A stretch of DNA of 19,456 nucleotides from Candidatus Hydrogenedentota bacterium (lineage in GTDB: Bacteria; Hydrogenedentota; Hydrogenedentia; Hydrogenedentales; SLHB01), in the NCBI GenBank assembly GCA_007130675.1, contig SLSB01000069.1:1-19456 (forward strand), written 5' to 3'. The position numbers and the translations under genes are program-made. Of the stretch, positions 15,816 through 19,456 are shown in pieces; positions within the stretch are counted from its first letter, which is position 1; each line of letters begins with the position of its first letter. Below the pieces are notes generated by a model. It saw only the letters and a list, made by a program, of their open reading frames with translations. It made no database searches and was not told where the DNA came from.

Positions 15816-17555
15816 TCAAGCGCGGGGAGTCAGAAACAGGCCGCTGAATGCTGCGTAACACGCCACGATACCCAGCGCGAACACGACCCACCAGAAACCG
15901 ACGTTGCGGTACCAGGGCGAGCCGAGGTCTTTGAACGCAGCCAGAGTCCGCCAGTTGATGGTGACCTTGTCCGTGGTCTTCTCGGGAGGTGGCGGCGGGG
16001 TAACCAGACTCACCAACACCAGCACCGCCACGCAAAATAGCCAGTTGTATACCGAGCGAAGGGTAAACGCAGTGCCGCTCTCAATCCAGTACCTGAACAC
16101 CACGAATTCGAGAAAGAACCCGAACGCGATACCCGCCGGGATGGTGATCGTGGCCGCGATGGGAGTGGCGCGCTTCCAGAGAATGCCAATCAGAAACACA
16201 GCGGCAAACGGCGGCGCGAAATACGCATAGAGGTTCTGGATGTAGTAGAAAACCCCATGGCCAAGTAGACCGATGAACGGGGCGATGGCCATGGCCAGTA
16301 TCAGCACCGCCGCACTGATCCACTTGCCCATTTTCACCAGGCTTTCTTCCGAGGCCTCGGGATTGATGAACTTCTTATGGATGTCCAGCGTGATGATGGT
16401 CGAGGTCGAGTTGAGCACCGAGTCGATGGTCGACTGAATGGCCCCGAAGAGGGCCGCGAGCAGCAGGCCCCGCAGTCCCGTATGCAACAGTTTGGTTACC
16501 AGCACGGCATAGGTCTGGTCGACCTGCTGCGAGTCGGTCAGCCCGGGCTCCATGGCAAAATAGATCAGGCCCGGCACCACGACGATCAGCGGCATGAAGA
16601 TCTTCATGAATCCTGCGAATAAGATGCCCATTCGGGCGTGCCATTCGTCTTTTGCCGCGAACACACGCTGGATCATGAACTGGTTGATGCAGTTGTACCA
16701 GATGCTCACCGACAACCAGCCCAAGAGTATGCCCGGCCACGGCACCATCGTATGCGAAATGGGCTGGAACACTTGCAGGCGGTTGTAATGGTCTCTACCA
16801 ACAATCTCCTGCGCGGCGCTGTCAATGGCCGCCTTCCAAGGCGCTCCCTCGCCGAGGTTGCGCGCGATCATGACGTCCCATCCCGCCAGAAGTCCCGCAC
16901 CATCGCCCAGATACGAAAGCCCGAGCAGCGTGACCATGATTCCGCCCAGGACCATCACAATCACTTGGAACACATCCGTCCAGGCCACGGAGCGCAGACC
17001 GCCGTAGATGGCATAACTGCCGGCCACGATGCCCATGCCCACAACGCCAAGCGCGAGGGTCGAAACTTCGATGCCCGCGATGAAAACCGTGTCGGGCCAC
17101 GCAAACACGGCTTTGAGCCCCACCGCTGCGGCATACAGCACGGCGGCGAGAAACGCCGTGATATTGGCCAACACCGTCAGCACCGCGAAAAACAGCCGGC
17201 ACGCGGCGTTGTAGCGCCGTTCGAGAAACTCCGGCGCAGTAAACACCCGGCTGCTCAAGAGAAACGGAATGAAAAACCAAATGAGCACCGAAAACGCAAA
17301 GATGTTGCCCCACTCCCATTGCGCCACGCAGATGCCGTAGGTGTAGGCCGCGGCGATCATCCCGATGAAATGCTCGGTCGAGATGTTCGAGCCGATGAAC
17401 GAAGACCCCACGACATACCACGGCAGGCTCCGTCCCGCAAGGAAATAGTCTTCAGACGAGCGCTTCTTCGTCCTCCCCACAAGAAACCCAAGCCCGACCA
17501 GAACCACGAAATAGCCGCAAAAAATGACCGTGTCAAACCCCGAAAGTCGCGTCAT
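15816..17555 (-). CDS. Sodium/solute symporter, SGLT-like (SSS family)
   Basis: This is a secondary transporter of the solute:sodium symporter family (LeuT fold), with about 13-14 predicted membrane helices over 579 residues. The SGLT-type signature GSNISTEHFIGM (55-66) resembles the helix-1/2 region of bacterial Na+/galactose carriers. WYNCINQFMIQRVFAAK (286-302) and DSVLNSTSTIITLDI (378-392) match the helix regions carrying substrate and Na+ sites in that branch. A TPPPPPEK linker separates the core from the last helix. The likely substrate is a sugar, polyol or similar small solute; this cannot be fixed from the sequence. ATG 17555 has a purine-rich AAGGGGA about 8-10 bases upstream. The gene converges on serC and has the 9-bp repeat region immediately upstream. 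Confidence 0.95.
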   Translation of the reverse strand: MTRLSGFDTVIFCGYFVVLVGLGFLVGRTKKRSSEDYFLAGRSLPWYVVGSSFIGSNISTEHFIGMIAAAYTYGICVAQWEWGNIFAFSVLIWFFIPFLLSSRVFTAPEFLERRYNAACRLFFAVLTVLANITAFLAAVLYAAAVGLKAVFAWPDTVFIAGIEVSTLALGVVGMGIVAGSYAIYGGLRSVAWTDVFQVIVMVLGGIMVTLLGLSYLGDGAGLLAGWDVMIARNLGEGAPWKAAIDSAAQEIVGRDHYNRLQVFQPISHTMVPWPGILLGWLSVSIWYNCINQFMIQRVFAAKDEWHARMGILFAGFMKIFMPLIVVVPGLIYFAMEPGLTDSQQVDQTYAVLVTKLLHTGLRGLLLAALFGAIQSTIDSVLNSTSTIITLDIHKKFINPEASEESLVKMGKWISAAVLILAMAIAPFIGLLGHGVFYYIQNLYAYFAPPFAAVFLIGILWKRATPIAATITIPAGIAFGFFLEFVVFRYWIESGTAFTLRSVYNWLFCVAVLVLVSLVTPPPPPEKTTDKVTINWRTLAAFKDLGSPWYRNVGFWWVVFALGIVACYAAFSGLFLTPRA

Positions 17556-17667
17556 GGTCTAATCATCCCCTTGTACGGAACCCCCCTTCGAACAACCTGG
17601 CAGCAAGCCACACCTATGGTAGCCCTTTCGCGGCGGAGAGTAAAAGGAAACGGATCCTCTTTTCGGA

Positions 17668-17721
17668 TATAAGACTTATACGTCGTATAGGACCTATAGG
17701 TGTTATGGGAATTATGGGAGA
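17668..17721 (+). repeat. Six in-register 9-bp units, consensus TATRGGNNN
   Basis: Six consecutive 9-base units start at 17668, 17677, 17686, 17695, 17704 and 17713, each opening with TAT. They read TATAAGACT, TATACGTCG, TATAGGACC, TATAGGTGT, TATGGGAAT and TATGGGAGA. The register is exact with no indels, while the last three positions vary freely. This is diverged tandem repetition with a conserved half of each unit. It lies in the 303-base gap between the symporter and comEA. Confidence 0.85.
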
Positions 17722-17729
17722 CCAACATA

Positions 17730-17752
17730 AGGCGGAACATCTGTTTCCGCCT
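17730..17752. repeat. Perfect 8-bp hairpin between the two 9-bp arrays
   Basis: AGGCGGAA (17730-17737) and TTCCGCCT (17745-17752) enclose a 7-base loop. It sits between the direct and inverted 9-bp unit arrays. It could serve as a terminator for leftward or rightward transcripts but has no good T-tract. Confidence 0.6.
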
Positions 17753-17788
17753 CACATGCGTCCCATGGTTCCTATAGTTCCCACAACC
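17753..17788 (-). repeat. Inverted counterpart of the 9-bp array
   Basis: Four 9-base units, CACATGCGT, CCCATGGTT, CCTATAGTT and CCCACAACC, carry the same core in opposite orientation (CCTATA, TCCCAT). Several pair in exact register with the left array. TATAGG 17695-17700 matches CCTATA 17771-17776, and ATGGGA 17705-17710 matches TCCCAT 17761-17766, both about the same symmetry centre. The whole region 17690-17781 can fold into one long imperfect stem. Confidence 0.65.
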
Positions 17789-17858
17789 TCTTCCCGGAAA
17801 TGCCCTCCGCGCTTTCCAGAACCGCTCGACTTCCAGAATTGCTTCTCGTGTTCGCGGT

Positions 17859-18644
17859 TCACCTTACGGTGACGAGGGGACGAATGCTCGCAAGGCGTTT
17901 GTCGCCGATGCCGCTGATGTTGATGAGCTCATCGACGGTCTGGAAAGGGCTGTGTTTGCGGTACTCGATGATGCGGGCGGCGTATACTGGGCCAATGCCG
18001 GGGAGGGTCTCGAGTTCGGCTTGCGTAGCGGTATTGACATTGATCAGACCGTCATCAGACGTGGCCCTGGGCTCCGAGGGGCCAGTACCGGCGGACCCAG
18101 AGACCGGGAGCGATTCCGGCCGCCAGCCGGATACCGTGTATTGGGAAGGGTTGGGGACGGAAGGGGTTGGCTCGCGGCGGATGCGGGCGGGACCAGAAAG
18201 CTCCTGAGGTTTCTCTCCGGGAACCGTCAGCGTGGTGCCGTCGATCAGGCGGGCGGCAACATTGATGTCAGACACGTCGGCATAATCTTCAAGACCTCCA
18301 GCTTTACGCAAGAGATCCTCGACGCGTGGGTCTGTGGCTGCGTCAAAGGTGTAGAGACCCGGGCTGTACACCGCGCCCCGCACGGCGACGCGCAGTGAGG
18401 CGGGCATCGCGTGTGCTGGGGTCGGAGCCTCGGCTGCCGAGGCAGATTCCCGAGACACCTCCTGGGAAGGCAACGGCACAGCGGAGCCCGCTTCGGACGC
18501 TTCCTGCCGAGGGGATGCCATTTCCGCGGGCTCGGGCACACCCGAACCGCTGCGCGCATACAACACAATACCGCCGGCAACGAGCGCAACGGCAATAAAC
18601 AACAGTATAAGCTGCTCTTTTCGGGTTAGATAACTGTTAAGCAC
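17859..18644 (-). CDS. ComEA-like protein: membrane anchor, SLBB domain and helix-hairpin-helix DNA-binding domain
   Basis: A 261-residue protein with the layout of ComEA, the membrane-anchored receptor that binds double-stranded DNA during natural transformation. TM helix at ~11-30, a Ser/Pro/Glu-rich linker (~33-82), an SLBB domain (~84-144, with VRGAVYSPGLYTF) and a second linker. The C-terminal double helix-hairpin-helix (199-260) shows INVNTATQAELETLPGIG and ISGIGDKRLASI. The start is GTG 18644 with GAGGGGG 7 bases upstream. A promoter (TTGACC, 17 bases, CATAGT) lies just ahead. No comEC or type IV pilus genes are in the window, so uptake function is inferred from architecture. Similar HhH proteins occur in bacteria never shown to be competent. 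Confidence 0.9.
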   Translation of the reverse strand: MLNSYLTRKEQLILLFIAVALVAGGIVLYARSGSGVPEPAEMASPRQEASEAGSAVPLPSQEVSRESASAAEAPTPAHAMPASLRVAVRGAVYSPGLYTFDAATDPRVEDLLRKAGGLEDYADVSDINVAARLIDGTTLTVPGEKPQELSGPARIRREPTPSVPNPSQYTVSGWRPESLPVSGSAGTGPSEPRATSDDGLINVNTATQAELETLPGIGPVYAARIIEYRKHSPFQTVDELINISGIGDKRLASIRPLVTVR

Positions 18645-18684
18645 AAAACTACCCCCTCACGAGACACGCTGTCCCCATACGGGC

Positions 18685-18713
18685 ACTATGCCAAGGATGA
18701 CCCGTAAGGTCAA
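18685..18713 (-). promoter_or_regulatory. sigma70-type promoter of the comEA-like gene
   Basis: On the minus strand TTGACC (18713-18708) is followed after exactly 17 bases by CATAGT (18690-18685). The -35 is 5/6 and the -10 is 4/6 to consensus. The start would be near 18678, about 35 bases before GTG 18644. Confidence 0.6.
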
Positions 18714-18842
18714 GCCCTCCCCCACGCCCGCCATGTTGTTCTCCGGAAGGCGAGCCCTGGAAATGACGCGCGTGACTTTTCGGGGGTCTTCTTGGCACTA
18801 TACCGGGGCGAAAAGAACGCTACATTCTGCAAGGGGGATGCC

Positions 18843-19456
18843 ATGGTACTGCAACCAATCGACTGGGCGTGCGTCATTGCCTTTTTTGTTGTGTCACTGG
18901 TTATAGGACTCGCAGTTACGCGGCGGGCGAGCCGCAGCTCGACCGAGTATTTCGCTGCCGGCCGCGCCATGCCGTGGTGGCTGCTCGGTGTGTCGATGGT
19001 CGCAACGACATTCTCGACCGACACGCCCAATCTCGTGGCCGACATGACGCGCTCGAACGGCGTGGCGGGCAACTGGCAGTGGTGGGCGTTCTTGCTCACG
19101 GGGATGCTGACAGTGTTTGTCTACGCCCAATTGTGGCGGCGTTCCGGCGTGCTGACGGACATCGAGTTCTACGAGCTGCGCTACAGCGGCAAGGCGGCGG
19201 CATTTCTGCGAGGATTCCGCGCTCTGTACCTGGGCCTGTTCTTCAATTGCTTCATTATGGCGTCGGTTTCGCTGGCGGCCATCAAGATTGGCGAGGTTCT
19301 CCTGGGGCTGCCCCCGCTGCATACCATCTTGATTGCGGGCACGGTTACCGTGATCTACAGCACCCTGGGCGGATTGCGCGGGGTGTTGTTCACCGACCTT
19401 ATTCAGTTCGCCATGGCCATGGTCGGTGCGGTCGGCGCGGCGATTGTGGCGCTCAA
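18843..19456 (+). CDS. Second sodium/solute symporter (SSS family), N-terminal part, cut by window end
   Basis: From ATG 18843 the frame stays open to the window edge, giving 204 residues. AAGGGGG provides the ribosome site 5 bases upstream. The N-terminus is a membrane helix (DWACVIAFFVVSLVIGLAV). It is followed by the SSS hallmark SSTEYFAAGRAMPWWLLG and VSMVATTFSTDTPN (helix 1-2 region), then further hydrophobic helices and STLGGLRGVLFTDLIQFAM, a classical SSS segment. It differs clearly from the SGLT-like carrier at 15816-17555 (TFSTDTPN in place of SNISTEHF), so it belongs to another branch with another substrate. The C-terminal two-thirds is missing only because the window ends. Confidence 0.92.
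   Translation, partial: MVLQPIDWACVIAFFVVSLVIGLAVTRRASRSSTEYFAAGRAMPWWLLGVSMVATTFSTDTPNLVADMTRSNGVAGNWQWWAFLLTGMLTVFVYAQLWRRSGVLTDIEFYELRYSGKAAAFLRGFRALYLGLFFNCFIMASVSLAAIKIGEVLLGLPPLHTILIAGTVTVIYSTLGGLRGVLFTDLIQFAMAMVGAVGAAIVAL

Noticed and set aside
17552..17755. A 67-residue minus-strand frame with Tyr/Ser-rich repeats (THNTYRSYTTYKSYI-like).
   Set aside because: It is a translation of the 9-bp repeat array (period divisible by 3), has no ribosome site, and overlaps the symporter start.
17819..17860. GAACCGC/GCGGTTC inverted repeat around the end of the comEA-like gene.
   Set aside because: It has only 7 bp with a 28-base loop and no T-tract; too weak to call a terminator.
18791..18809. 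TTGGCAC resembling a sigma54 -24 element ahead of the second symporter.
   Set aside because: The GC of a -12 element is displaced by two bases from the required spacing, and TTGGCA to TACATT as a sigma70 pair has a 23-base spacer.
1..19456. tRNA, rRNA, CRISPR arrays, insertion sequences, phage or defence genes.
   Set aside because: No cloverleaf, direct-repeat/spacer pattern, transposase, integrase, or nuclease/toxin motif was seen on either strand.

Overview
The window is a GC-rich (about 60 % by eye) stretch of bacterial chromosome with normal gene density. It looks Gram-negative-like, uses Shine-Dalgarno signals, and shows no phage, IS or CRISPR content. Most genes are housekeeping. I cannot fix the taxon from sequence alone. 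The mixture of an ftsH-folP-glmM-pdxJ run, SGLT-type symporters, a very large hybrid kinase and an odd 9-bp-period intergenic repeat would suit one of the uncultured phyla near the PVC/FCB groups (Hydrogenedentota-like). That is inference only.

Layout. (1) 1-150: probable C-terminal tail of an upstream gene, then a GT2 glycosyltransferase (215-979, +). (2) 1169-5887 (-): a ~1570-residue hybrid sensor histidine kinase with two extracytoplasmic sensor modules in series, followed by PAS, GAF, GAF, PAS, HisKA, HATPase and receiver domains. (3) 6126-8049 (+): a cyclase/formamidase-family metal hydrolase translationally overlapped with glgC. (4) 8044-8155: a perfect 10-bp-arm palindrome overlapping the glgC stop and an extended -10 promoter, then a leader closed by a 9-bp stem, ahead of an unrecognised, probably exported helical protein (8209-9267). 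(5) 9416-14451 (+): ftsH, folP, glmM and pdxJ, starting from a good sigma70-type promoter. (6) 14493-15735 (+): serC with its own promoter. (7) A GC-rich 11-bp-stem hairpin lies between convergent genes, then an SGLT-like Na+/solute symporter (15816-17555, -). (8) 17556-17858: an intergenic region holding six in-register 9-bp units, a perfect 8-bp hairpin and an inverted counterpart array. (9) A ComEA-like SLBB + helix-hairpin-helix protein (17859-18644, -), then the start of a second Na+/solute symporter (18843-19456, +) cut by the window edge.

How the parts fit together. ftsH-folP-glmM is the gene order known from E. coli and relatives: membrane proteolysis, folate, and the first committed steps to UDP-GlcNAc. 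pdxJ and serC, side by side here, both serve the DXP-dependent pyridoxal phosphate route; SerC also makes serine. glgC commits glucose-1-phosphate to glycogen. The two symporters flanking comEA suggest a heterotroph that scavenges solutes in a Na+ environment.

The most unusual non-coding signals are the 9-bp-period inverted array (17668-17788) and the operator plus structured leader ahead of the unknown exported protein (8044-8155). I found no clear defence system or other complete novel multi-gene system in the window.
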